Below are positions 21,574 through 32,756 of a stretch of DNA of 64,000 nt, piece by piece. The translations under genes were made by a program, and so were the position numbers. The notes under the pieces were generated by a model. The model searched no databases. It saw nothing but the letters and a program-made list of their open reading frames with translations, and was not told the origin of the DNA. The DNA is taken from NCBI RefSeq assembly GCF_020509005.1, contig NC_063015.1:2666001-2730000 (forward strand). The letters run 5' to 3'. Every line of letters begins with the position of its first letter. The first letter of the stretch is position 1. This stretch comes from Fulvia fulva. Taxonomy: Eukaryota > Ascomycota > Dothideomycetes > Mycosphaerellales > Mycosphaerellaceae.

Positions 21574-23387
21574 TCAACTCTGACAGAGAGACGAGAATAC
21601 TTCTCCAATGACTCGAGCGCTCTTCTTGGGGTAACGTTTTTGCCCACCCGTGTAGTCGACGTACGTCACTCCAAATCGTGTCTCGTACCTGCATAAAGAA
21701 GACGATTAGCTCTGCAATCATAAGGTCCGCGAGCTGCCAGTGACAACATCACAAGTGCATGCACTGTATCACGCGCCTCTCCAAACCGCCATGGCGAGTC
21801 TGCAGAACTGCTCGGTGCCTTGCATGGACCATTAACGTACCCTTCCGCCCACTCGAAGTTACTAGCGTCTGGTCAGCTGGTATACTAAAGCAGGAACACG
21901 GGGTTTGTTCTGGGACGTACTCGAGCAATGACCAAGCCATGTAGCCTCTCACATCGACGCCGTCAAGGTTCTGTGCCTTTGCAAGCTCTGTAATATAATT
22001 GCGAAAGTACTCCGCGCGAAAATCGTCTTCCAGCAGCTGCTCCACTGGCAAGTCGTTCTCGCCCTTCAGACTCGTTCCATTCTCCGTCACATAAATGATT
22101 GGCTTGCCATACCGATCAGAGATCCACCTCATCAGTTTTCTGAACCCGACTGGGTACGGTCGGAGCCAGACGCTTTGTGTCTCCGGTCCGATTGTGTCTC
22201 CAGCCTTGTTCACTTTCAGAATCTCCACGTTACCGTTAGAGTTTGCTTCCGCGGGGATATCCTGGATATCGCGAATGTAGTCTGCAGTGTAGTGGTTCAT
22301 CCCTGACCAACCATTAGCAAGATGTCAAGGTCATAACAACCTGGTTGTATTGCTGCACCATAGAAGTCATTCGAGCCGTGCAGAAGCGCTTGCTCGTCGG
22401 CACTGAACTCTGGAAGACGCTCCCCGAGCTGCTGTCTCATACCTACGACGACGTATCAGCGTTGCTACAGCGAACCAACGGCTTATGTTTCGCCAGCCAT
22501 CCTCTTATTGATCGCACTCACTAGCAGGGTAGTCGCCTTTATAGATGGGGTCCGCAAACCAGCCGATCGTGAATTCGAGCTTGCGTTGGCAGGCTTGCAC
22601 ATCTCGAGGGTCAGCTGGATCCCACGGTTCCACCCAGTCCCCGTTGAGTGTGATGCCGATGATGCCTTTCTGCTGCTCCTTGAACTCCTCCCTATACACC
22701 TTCACAGCAGCGGCGTGGGAGATCAGGATGTTGTGACCTACGAGCCAAGGCTCAGTGCTACTCTTGTGACCTGGAGCGAAGTACCCATCTGCATAGCCCA
22801 AGATTGAAGAACACCAGGGCTCGTTGTAGGTAATCCAGTATCTCACCTTGGGACCAAGTCGCTCGAAGATGAGTCTAGAGTAGCTCACATAGTCTAGGAC
22901 ATACTCATCTTTGTTGAGGAAACCGCCGTAACGATCGTACAGGGCTTGAGGCAAATCCCAGTGAAAGAGCGTGAGCATCGGAGTGATACCGTTCGCAAGC
23001 AGCTCGTCCACGAGATGCTCGTAGTACTGCAGGCCTTTCTCGTTGTCGGGATCATTGCGTCCGCCCAGAGGTCTGACGCGAGACCACGAGATGCTGAAAC
23101 GATACGCTTTTGCCCCGAGTTGCTTGAGGAGGGCTACATCTTCTTTGTAGCGATGGTAGCTGTCGCACGCTACATCGCCGCTGGACTTGTCTGCGATCTT
23201 CCCAGATTGGCGGCAGAAGGTGTCCCAGATCGAGTCTCCGCGTCCATCTTCTTGTGCAGCGCCTTCAATTTGGTAGCTGCAGTTCCTGTCAGCCAGTCTG
23301 GACGTCTCGTCCATATGGTAAGGATCGTCACCTTGCCGTCGCGAAACCCCACAGGAAATGTCTGTCGAGTTGGAGTGCAGAAGACAT
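21574..23387 (-). CDS. GH1 beta-glucosidase, six exons
   Basis: The model is complement(21574..21688, 21841..21861, 21921..22302, 22359..22442, 22522..23276, 23332..23387), 470 residues, with all junctions in phase and all introns GT-AG. The enzyme hydrolyses terminal beta-glucosides such as cellobiose. The acid/base Glu171 is in TYNEPW and the nucleophile Glu372 is in YVTENG. The N-terminal FLWGFATASYQIEGA block is formed across intron 1, and the substrate-pocket segment NFEWAEGYETRFG is rebuilt across two introns. No signal peptide is visible, so the protein is probably intracellular, as are many fungal GH1 enzymes of this length. Exon 5 is only 21 nt and intron 5 is 152 bp. It is divergent from the DUF1479 gene at 24081. 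Confidence 0.93.
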
Positions 23388-24080
23388 GGCGGCCTGATTT
23401 AATTCAATGCTCGAAACACTTCTGCACAGCAATAGATTCGTCGCAAGACAGTCTTTTTGTACAGAGAGAGGGATAATGCTCACCCAGAGACTCCACGCAA
23501 CCTACCACAAGCGACACGGAGTAGTCCGCGCCGCACACCAAGAATGCGCGGTGGTAAGTGACGTTGACTTAGAGTGGTCGGCATTGTATATTGACCCGCG
23601 TGCGACCAGGGATCGTGCGGCACTGCGGCACCAGCAATATATCCTGCATCATGTATTGTCAGACGGCACAGTGGTCGTTCGTCGTCCTGTCGGTCCGCAG
23701 GACCGCGTTGCCGCTGCAGCGAGAAGAGGCAGACGCCACCAAAGAGTCGCGGTGGAGGTGGACGTGGACGTGGACGTGTCCGGAAGGGAAAGAAGGGCCC
23801 TGCTGTTTCTCCTCCCTCCCTTCTCAATAGAAAGCCGACCCAAAAGAGGCAGTCCGACAACGACGGGCGGCAGCCAGCCCTTTGTGTGCAGCTCCGCCGA
23901 CAGCTTTTCGTCAAGTCCTTCAAATGCCGACGACACCACCGCAACATGCCTGTATCTTCACGTAGGACAGAGTGGAGGATGCACCGCTCAAAAGAGTGGT
24001 CGTCTTCTGAACTCTGGTTCATGGGAGTCCATCTACTGAACACTCACAGCTGACAACAGAATAGCCTCCAGCAAACAAAG
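23388..24080. promoter_or_regulatory. Divergent intergenic region, GH1 and DUF1479 genes
   Basis: The 693 bp between two oppositely oriented start codons must hold both promoters. It has a short GTGGAC-type repeat near 23755-23780. Overlapping frames on both strands here show no domains. No specific operator was identified. Confidence 0.5.
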
Positions 24081-25610
24081 ATGGCAACAGTCTTACGGCC
24101 CAGCCTACGAGCAGGTCGGCGCGTACTTCAAACCCCTTCCAAACAACAACAACAAGCCCGCAATGCAGCAAACGCCAGTGCTCAAAAACGGCAAGGAGAC
24201 ATATCCGATGCCTTCGCGTCACTCTCGGGGATACAGTTCACAGAGCTTGATCCACGCTTTGCAGATCTCAAAGCACAACTCATAGCCGGTAAAGAAGATG
24301 CACTCTACGATTCCTGGAATCGGCTGCTCGCTTCACTGCGCGAAGAGATCCCGCTGATCGCTCAAAGGGGGCCCGATATCGTGCCTCAGATCGACTTTAA
24401 GGACATCGACAATGCCGGCGAGGAGTTCAAGGCGGAACACAGAAAGCGGGGTGTAGCTGTCATCAGAAACGTGGTCCCGGAGCAAGAGGCGCTGAACATG
24501 AAGACAGAGCTCAGAGCGTACCTGGAGGCAAATCCACACACCAAAGCATTCCCAGCCGATAACCCACAGGTATATGAACTGTACTGGTCGCCGTCACAAA
24601 TCAACGCTCGGTCGCACCCAAATTTGATCAAAGCACAGCGCTTTCTGATGGAGTTCTGGCATTCGAAAGACCCAAGTGCCCTCATCTCCTCGAGTCACCC
24701 TATGATCTATGCCGACAGACTGAGAATGCGCATGCCCGGCGATGCCCAGTTTGCATTGGGGCCGCACGTGGACGGTGGATCATGCGAAAGGTGGGAGCCC
24801 GATGGTTATGGGAAAGGTAAGGTCTACGAATCAATCTGCAACGGCCAGTGGGAGTCTTACGACCCCTGGGAATCAAGCTGTCGCCTGCCTGTAGTCAGCG
24901 ACTTGTACAATGGCGTGGGCGCCTGCAGTATGTTCCGAATGTTCCAAGGCTGGCTATCTCTGAGCAACACTGGTCCATTCGAAGGCACCTTACTTGTTAA
25001 CCCATTGCTGAGCCGCGCGACTGCGTACTTTCTCTTACGACCATTCTTCTCGCCGAAGCAGCCAGCGCAAGACCCTACGGCAGAGACGTATGAAGAAGCC
25101 TTCCTCGCGCCACAGAACTGGGAAATCCAACGTTCCCCAGATGCGTGGCTACAGGGCGCGACTCCAGGTCATGGACAGGAACTTCGTCCTCAGCTTCATC
25201 CACATTTAAACCTTCCCAGCTCAATGGTTCACGTGCCGAGAGTCAACCCTGGCGACTACGTCAGCTGGCATTGCGACACAATCCACGCTGTTGACTCCGT
25301 GCACGCTGGCAAGGGCGATTCCAGCGTCATGTATATTCCAGCCTGCCCGTTGACAGTATCCAACGCTGAGTTTGTGGCTCGCCAGCGTCAGGCTTTTCTG
25401 GAAGGCACACCCAGTCCAGACTTCGGAGGCGGCAAGGGTGAGTCGGAACATCTGGGCCGTCCTGGTGTGCAGGACGTCGAGAAGGTGAATCCAGTTGAAG
25501 GAATGAGAGCCTTCGGTTTGAAGGAATGGGACAATTCCGAGCCAGATTTGACTGAGGGTCAGAAGAAGGTCATGGACAGGGCCAACAAGGTGCTTGGATT
25601 CTACGCATGA
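24081..25610 (+). CDS. DUF1479 family protein (2OG-Fe(II) dioxygenase-like)
   Basis: This is a single exon of 509 residues. The protein matches what I know of the DUF1479 family, large oxygenase-like proteins of fungi and bacteria whose substrate is unknown. A facial-triad-like set is visible: His229 and Asp231 in LGPHVDGGS, and a distal His in WHCDTIHAVDSVH (His397 or His402). The N-terminal 35 residues are basic and hydroxylated with a Gln run (KQQQQ), so a mitochondrial presequence is possible. The tail after residue about 430 is Gly/Glu-rich. Start context is good (AAAGATGG). There are no introns or broken codons. Function remains inferred from family only. Confidence 0.85.
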   Translation: MATVLRPSLRAGRRVLQTPSKQQQQARNAANASAQKRQGDISDAFASLSGIQFTELDPRFADLKAQLIAGKEDALYDSWNRLLASLREEIPLIAQRGPDIVPQIDFKDIDNAGEEFKAEHRKRGVAVIRNVVPEQEALNMKTELRAYLEANPHTKAFPADNPQVYELYWSPSQINARSHPNLIKAQRFLMEFWHSKDPSALISSSHPMIYADRLRMRMPGDAQFALGPHVDGGSCERWEPDGYGKGKVYESICNGQWESYDPWESSCRLPVVSDLYNGVGACSMFRMFQGWLSLSNTGPFEGTLLVNPLLSRATAYFLLRPFFSPKQPAQDPTAETYEEAFLAPQNWEIQRSPDAWLQGATPGHGQELRPQLHPHLNLPSSMVHVPRVNPGDYVSWHCDTIHAVDSVHAGKGDSSVMYIPACPLTVSNAEFVARQRQAFLEGTPSPDFGGGKGESEHLGRPGVQDVEKVNPVEGMRAFGLKEWDNSEPDLTEGQKKVMDRANKVLGFYA

Positions 25611-25904
25611 GCTTCGAGTATGTCTATGCCATTGAACGACTGTGTTTGCATAGCAGAAGATTGTTGTCTATAGCGACATCTGTATTCACTGAACATGATG
25701 TCTCGTCTAAACCTGCCCTCACTGTACGTACATGTACCACTTCTCACGTGTCGCTGACATCACAGCCAGCTTGAGCTTCTGGACTTTTCCCGAAACTTCA
25801 GACATCATGCACTGTGCCTTCGTTGCGCCGACGTGACTACTTTTCGCGATGATGTGGTAACAGTAACATCGTCTCAACTGCTACACGATACTAGAGACGA
25901 CAGT

Positions 25905-26793
25905 ATGGCAGACCTCCACCACATCTATGGAGCCTGCGCGTGCGAACGGAACAAATACAACATTGCAATTCCGGGCGACGCGACATCCCTCGTTCAAGTG
26001 TTCTGGGACAACACTGCCTACAGTCGTAAGCCAGAAACACCAGTGTTTAATGATGGTCACGCTGATCCTGACCTGCAGTGCAGGTAGAGTCCAAGCAGCA
26101 CCAACCACAGCTTGGCTGAGAGTCCCGCTGGACTGGTTCTTCAGCCAGACCGAGAGCTACTACGAAGACGAGTCGCACAGCTCCATCAAGCGCACCTTCC
26201 ACACCCCATCTAATGACCCGAACATCCCTCCAACACGCCGCCAATTCTGCGGTTACTGCGGCAGCCACCTGACCCAATGGAACGAAGCCGTACACCACGA
26301 CTACACATCAACGAATCCGGACGGCTACCTGGACGTGACGCTGGGCTCTCTCTTCAGCGAAAGTCTGGAACGATTGGAGAAGTTGAAGATACTGCCTGAT
26401 GCGGACACAGACGAAGAGTCCGTTGTCAGCGGAGAGAGCACCAGAGCAGGAGGAAGCATCAACAGAGAAGACCACATCACGACCAACGAGGCTTCTGCCG
26501 GTGGTGTAGGCGCACCGCGACGAATCGTACGATCGCCGGTCCCTCACCAGACGGTTCTACGCGCGGTCAACCAACCCCCGCACAACGTGCAGAACCGCGG
26601 CATGCCATACTTTGAAGATATGATACAGAACAGTCGGCTTGGTAAGATCAGGCATCGGACGGGTGGTTACACTTCAAGAGATGGCACGAAGACCATCCGG
26701 TGGGAGGTGACAGAAATTGGCGGCCGTGAAGATGAGCCTATGACAGACGTGCCAGAGGGTCAGCTTAACAAGCGGCCGAAGCTGGACCTCTGA
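25905..26793 (+). CDS. GFA/CENP-V-like zinc-binding protein
   Basis: The model is join(25905..26025, 26084..26793), 276 residues, with a 58-bp intron (GTAAGC donor, TGCAG acceptor) in phase 1. The start at 25905 gives the N-terminus MADLHHIYGACACE, where CxC resembles the first zinc ligands of the glutathione-dependent formaldehyde-activating (GFA) fold. The pair in FCGYCGSHL resembles the second. The middle (about residues 130-200) is acidic, Ser-rich and probably disordered. The last residues, KRPKLDL, look like a nuclear localisation signal. Enzyme activity is not shown, since many fungal GFA-like proteins are uncharacterised. An upstream ATG at 25833 is in frame but less likely. Confidence 0.7.
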
Positions 26794-26809
26794 GGGTTGA
26801 ATCTGCGTA

Positions 26810-26835
26810 ATGATGGTGATGATGATGATGATGCG
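26810..26835. repeat. GAT microsatellite
   Basis: A short run of GAT/GGT triplets lies just downstream of the GFA-like stop codon, in probable 3' UTR. Confidence 0.7.
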
Positions 26836-27253
26836 GGTTAGCGAGCGCTGATGCATAGCGCGATGGAGCGAGCAAGGAATGATTCAAGAGCAGCATGGCA
26901 TAGATGGCGTTCACGGGCGTGTAAGTAAGGAAACACCAGGCTTCGGTGAGCTAGAGAGTTTCCGTGGTGATCGCAGTCACTTCTACAGAATTTTCTCACC
27001 AGCTTGTATTCACGGGCTCATACTCGCAGCCGTCTCGAAGGAAGTTTCGGCCCTCACGCACTATAAGATTTTCGAGCCTGGTAGCTCACTTGCTGCCGCA
27101 CTCATCGAGATCTGCATGATCAGAACAACAACACTGTGACCTTCAGCGTGATTAGTCGTGACTACTGGGTCTCTTCGCAAGACACCGACCATTTTGCGTA
27201 GGTGCACTACCAGCAGAGGACGGTCGCCATACACTACCAACGTCCCGCCTATC

Positions 27254-27888
27254 ATGGACAGCATAACGCCCTTCCGACTCCTCGAGCTACCACCAGAGCT
27301 TCGAATTATGATATACGAATACACCTTTGGCGACAATGCACCACAAGATCTCGATCTTCTCAATATACAGGAGCACTATCCACGACACAACTTACTCCAG
27401 GCCTCGAAGCAAGTATACGACGAAGCACATCACATCTACAAGAGAGCAACACAGCGATTCTTCCGGGGAAGAAATACTACCTCAACATCACGCATCACTA
27501 CACGTCACAAGAATTCATGAAGCAGATGTCCCGAAGGCTTGGTCGAAATCGCTTCAATTCCCAGAAGACTGTCACTCTGCGATTCACGGGATTGAGTGGC
27601 TATGAAGCGGGCGACTACGTGCGACTAGACCTCAAACTGAACTCCAAAGGTGCCTATCACCCGCTTGTCGTCGAAACCCAGAACGTCAGCGGGAGGTCGG
27701 ATGACGAGCGAGCTCAAGTGCCTCCGGGCATCTTGAATATAGCCTCTGTGTTTGGGAGGACCACTGGGGAATGCTTCCAACATTCGCAGAGGGATACTGA
27801 TAGGCTTCTTATTCGGTATGTGATGATCTACCTTGCGACACTCCTACAGCATGTTCCAGGGCTTGGGGAGATGTGGAAGAGGCCATAG
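27254..27888 (+). pseudogene. LPPEL/F-box-like protein with a one-base frameshift
   Basis: The frame opening at 27254 encodes RLLELPPELRIMIYEYTFG, the LPPELR...IYEY block common in fungal F-box-like (2EXR-type) proteins, then QVYDEAHHIYK. At about 27440 the continuation moves to the frame ending at 27888 (SNTAIL, KKYYLNI, to KRP-stop). A single missing base within the AAGAGAG tract explains this. No plausible intron does, because removing one would delete the conserved VYDEAHHIY segment. With the break the protein would end at 27520. The gene is therefore either a recent pseudogene or carries an assembly error. Intact length would be about 211 residues. Such proteins are often ubiquitin-ligase adaptors, but this is family-level inference. 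Confidence 0.65.
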
Positions 27889-30325
27889 TGATAGGTAGAT
27901 GGAGAAGTGGGAGGAGGGGTGGTTCGGTCGGTCGGTGTGAGGCAGAGGGTTGGGGCGGAGGGGTCATGGCATGCACAAAGGGGGCTATTTCTAGGTCGCT
28001 ACAGAAAGCACAATTGAGGCCCACTCAAGATATCGAGGTTCGCTTGGAGTGTGATCGTTTGTCCGCAGAGTGGAGGGCAACTCTTCTGTCGAGAGACCCG
28101 GGGTTTGATGCAGGTGGGTCCGTCCGTTGACCTATACGATTCTCAGATCAAATCTGAATTTGACGGTTGGCGGCCTGGAGTTATGACTGTAACAAGGCCC
28201 ACCTCTAATCCTTTTCAGCGGCTGCCTGTTCCAAAGAAGCCATCACAGATCCTTCATCTTAATGGAATTGTCCATTCCCCATGTCATGCACACAGGCCAG
28301 CTTGTTTGAGACAGTGTCAATGACACTATATCCACCCCACTATCTGGCCTACCTTAATACTCGCCACCGTCTCAGCTTCAATAAGGGGAACAGGCTGGCG
28401 AACATGAGATAACTCCACTCACGTCGGGATAAAAGAAAGACATCGTCCCGAGCCCCTTTCATTCACACAGACTCTCACTTCACAACACGCCTCACTTCCC
28501 CTCCCTTGCCGTCTCCGTGCAAGGGCATATAATCACCTCAACCACTAGTCATCTCACCACAGAAGCAGAAACTGCATCCGTGGCGCAAGCTGTACCTTCG
28601 GCGTGTGCACAGCTCAGTTCGAATGCTTGTGGTGATTCTATCATATTACATCAATTCAGAAGTTGTGTATTACTGGCAACCATAAGTCCGATACGAGGTA
28701 TTCATGCTTTCTCTTCTTCCCTTGGGTTCATACCTGGGGTCTTCTTTTTGCCATTTTGTTGTGTTCCTTGGTCTCCGGCGCCAGGTCTCGGACTTTGGTT
28801 GTATATATTGTCCTATTTTGGGAGTAGATGACCGTCGCCTCGTCGTAGTACCGTCGACACAAGCCAAGATTTGTGAGGGAACACATCGCCGGAAGAAGTG
28901 AGTGTAGCGGTATCATTTTCCTCAAGGCGCTTTGGTGTCGATAGCGCTCGGGTTTGACCCCACGGCACATGGGAAGGAGTCCGACTCATTTAGGTGTCTG
29001 GTGTTGCGGAGGAGCCATAAAGATCATAGCCCCTATCATCCTTGCAAGCACCATGGAGAATGGCGCCGTCGGCTTCGTCTGCGTGCTCTCTGTATCAGGG
29101 GTAGTGGATAGTGCAATGGTGTCGCTCTTGTCGCGAGACGTGCGTTGTTCACGCTAGGTGTATGATGGCGCAGTAGTTGAAAGTTTTGTAATATGCGTTC
29201 ACCTATCGATGTCATTGTTCCAGTCTCGAGCACAGTCCTGTGCTGTCGTGTATGCTATTCCTCGTTGGGTGGTCCCCCTTCGACCAGATTCCAGAAGTTA
29301 GCAACAGTGATGATCCCAATCACTGCCGCACCCGAGAATACTCGCAACAGTAGTTCGTGATGCATCACCTACTGCAATTCAGCTAAGCATCCTCACCACC
29401 ATAACTTCAGAATCTGCGATTTACAACAACGAACTGCCAAAAGCAGCCTGAACCTCGAAACCTCAGTCTCGCATACTTCACTATCTATGAACCTTACGTC
29501 CTCAATATGCACTACACGCAAAAGCCGCCAGCTCACGCACTCCGTCCGTTTCAATCACAAAGACGAGTCAAGCAGTAGCGCACATGCTGCCACTCTCCAA
29601 AACCCATCCAAAAGATATCCTTCAAAACTCCTCGTTTCACAGTGATTGTAGCGCCGGTTGTCCGCTGTCGATTAGATGGCGGATCCCATGATTACGAACA
29701 AGACTTGAGCGATACTGGTAAGAACAAAAATATTTGTGCGCGCGTTCCGATCTTTCCTGCGCATGCGGCCCGATAGCGGTGACTTGGTAGTGGGTGAGGA
29801 AAACAATTTTGGGAAACGAATGCGCTGCGCTTGCTGGTTGGGTATCGATAGTCGAAGAAGAGGTCAGTAGAGATGGGTGAAGGCGAACGATGGGCGATGC
29901 CCGTTCCATCTGCGGGGAGGCACGCTGCTAATTGTCGGTCAAGTATGCGCCATAATTGTTGTTGAGGCGTGCTCTCAAGTCGCTTTCCAAGCTGCGATGT
30001 CTCCCCAACATAATCGGAAGCTGTAGCTCGGACTCCTCGCGGGGTCGATGTCGACCTGTCAAGGCGATAGTTGCCAATGCCAGGGAGGCACCATGCTGAA
30101 TACACAGCCACAAGGGCGAGCGTGGTCCCGTTGACAACAGGCAAGATTGTCGTCCGACGAGCACAGCATGGAGAGGCCCAAGCGTCCAGTAGAAATGCTC
30201 CAGCGATCCTCCGGTACATGATCTGCAGCATGCGTGAGGTCCGCTGGACATATCTCATGAGCCAGGCCATAGAGGCCGACGCCGGACGGGGTGTTGACGA
30301 ATTATTCCTGAGCCGGTGGCCGTCG
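27889..30325. other. 2.4-kb interval with no recognised gene
   Basis: There is no convincing frame. A near-palindrome, AGTGTCAATGACACT, lies at about 28313-28327. A minus-strand stretch at about 28890-28840 reads CRRYYDEATVIYSQN, faintly like the YDEA block of the LPPEL family, but it is too short to call. The right end is the 3' side of the Flo8/SomA-like gene. Confidence 0.35.
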
Positions 30326-32756
30326 CTAGTTACCACCGATGTCGAGCTCCTGACCATCGCCGAAAGCAAAGTTGGCATCGAAGCCTCCAAGGTCGTTGTC
30401 GCCGTTGCTATTCAGGAAGCTGTCGAAGTCGAAGTTATCAAGCACATCGCCAGTATCGAGACTCGCAAAGTCCATGGGACCAAAGCCGTCGTCGTTGCCA
30501 CCGAGGTTGCCGAATGGTTGGCCGTTCATATCCGTCCCAGGCTGTTGTACAGGAGGTGCTCCTGGCTGTCCGGTGTTTGGTGGCTGACCAGCGCCAGGCA
30601 CCCCGTTAGCCATCGCCATATTCTTATTTTGGTTGAATGAAGCAGCGTTCTGCGGCGTTTGTGGCGCTTGTGGCGTAGGCGTAGGCGGAGCATTTGCATC
30701 TGCGTTGTCGTTGCCACCAGCTTGACCCTTCTTGTTGGGAGCGGCCTGTGATTCAGTGTCAGTGCTGGACGATACGTGTAGCGACTGTCTACGAACCTTT
30801 TTATTTGCTGCTTCCTTCTTAGCGCCTGGTTTGGCCTTGTTAGCTTGGTTAGGTGTAGGCGGTGCAGGTTGTTGTGCGGGACTACTTGGATTCGTGCCAC
30901 CAGGCCCGGCGGCCGGAGCTGGAGGGGGTGGCATATGGCCCTGGCGCGGCGTCATGCTCGGTGGCTGCCCAGGTTGGCCGGGCTGCTGACCTGGCATCAT
31001 CTGTCCGCCGGGACCTTGAGGACCTGGGTATTGAGGGCCGTTTGGCATCATCTGCCCGCTTTGGCGCATCATCTCAATCTGAGCCGGTGACATTTGGGCA
31101 ATCGGATGTGATGATGGTGGCCTCATCATTTGTTGTCCGTTTGGTCCCATCACCACTTGCGCCCTCATTGCAGGATTCATGGCAGGGTCCATCATGTTGG
31201 GTGTTGGTGACCCGCGAGCATTCATGTCGCCATTGGGAGAGCCGCCCATCTTCTTCACGTTCGGCGTACCGCGTTGCATATCGTTCGGGTTAGGCGATGG
31301 ATCACCGGTTCTGCTGCCCTGTGGCGACATGCCGGGAGCGAACTGGCCACCATTGGGGCCAGGGACTCCAGGCGGATGCGACATGCTGTCCTGCTCCTGT
31401 CTTGCCATAAGTAGTCGTTTCTTGTTCTGTTGCTCGAGCAGCATCAACTGCATCTGGTAATCCTGGAGGGCGTGATTGCCATTGTTCGCGCCTTGTGGAC
31501 CGGCGGCCGTGACAGCTGCGCCGTTCTGTGGCATGTTCATTCGCTGCTGTTGTTGCTGTTGATAAAAGTCGTTCTGATTGTCCATGGACTGCTGGTTCAT
31601 CGGACTCGACTGTGCGCCACCGGGACCCATTTGTGGGTTAGGAGGCATGCCCTTTGAGACGTTCATGTTAGAACCGGTTCTTTGCATAAGACCCTGCATT
31701 TGCTGCTGCATCGCTTGCGAGTAAACCTCCACAGACTTTGCTTGTATGTTAGTAGGCTGCGCGGACATCTTCTGAAGCGTTTCTTGGGAAATGCTGTTGG
31801 GATCGATATTGCGCTCTCGCAACAGCTCGCGTGTGTGTGCAGAAATGACATCGTGGGAGGTGGGGATGTTGGATGGGGAACCCACCTGGTTGCCGCCTGG
31901 CATCTGGCCTGGTTGGCCAGGTCGTGCTTGGCTCATGCTGCCCTCGATTCTTTGCCTCTTCGGCGAAGGGGCGTCGCCGCCAGTGTTTGGCGAGTTGGAG
32001 CGAGCAGCGTTCATGTCCACCTGCGAGCCTTGTCTTTGCATGGCTTCGCCCTGCTGGCCGGGGTTCGGCCCTTGCATCTGTCTCATCTTTGCTAGTTGCG
32101 CTTGCGCTTGCGGGTTGCCGGCCCTAGTGCATGGTCAGTGATTGAACGTCTAGTATGAGACCACACGCAGATGCTTGCGACACTCACATTCCGTTCTTCA
32201 TGACTTGCTGTCGCAAATCCTGGCCGTTGTTCATCATGTAACCTCGTTGTGCTGCATTCGGATCCATGCCCATAAGACCAGTCCGCATTTTTTGCGCTGC
32301 ACGTTGCTGGCCAACATAGTTAATGGTGTTCGGTCTGCCGCGCTGTCGATTCGCGCTAAACAAGTCCCAGAACATGGTGAACCAGTCTTGCAAGAATGGA
32401 CCGTCTTCAGTTGACAGTGGCGGAGGCGCAGGCAAACCAGCTGGACGTTTGGCAATACCAGGATGCAGGTTCGATGTATGGTCCTTGCTATCAATGTCCA
32501 TGCCATCGACACCATTGGCTTGGCGCTGGTTTGGAGACTGCTTGATCTGATCGCCAAGATCCTGCATCTCACCGCTGAATGCGTCTTTCACGGCGCGAGC
32601 AGCTTCATACTTTTCACGACACAGCAGGTAGTCGTATATGGCGGTGTTGAGTTGCTTGACCGGGTCCTTTTCAGCGTTATTGGTCGGTGTCGGCGCGTTG
32701 ACAGGGCCGCCAGCGCCCATCTGAGGCTGCATGGCCATCTGCTGCTGCTGGCTCAT
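30326..32756 (-). CDS. somA: Flo8/SomA-like LisH transcriptional regulator
   Basis: The model is complement(30326..32123, 32188..32756), 788 residues, with a 64-bp intron (GTGAGT donor, CTAG acceptor) in phase 2. A LisH motif is at about residues 34-64 (LNTAIYDYLLCREKYEAARA). It is followed by the aromatic block GPFLQDWFTMFWDLFSANR that marks fungal Flo8/Som1/SomA proteins. The rest is low complexity (Gln, Pro, Gly, Met, Asn). A KKEAANKKVRRQS basic segment is a possible nuclear signal, and the C-terminus is acidic (DTGDVLDNFDFDSFLN), a likely activation region. In yeasts and moulds this family acts in the nucleus downstream of cAMP/PKA on adhesion, filamentous growth and virulence. Orthology is strong and the symbol is by analogy. 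Confidence 0.85.

Noticed and set aside
28728..28970. Minus-strand frame with a YDEATVIYSQN stretch resembling the LPPEL family
   Set aside because: Only about 15 residues match and there is no LPPEL start nearby. It could be a worn fragment, but that is not supportable.
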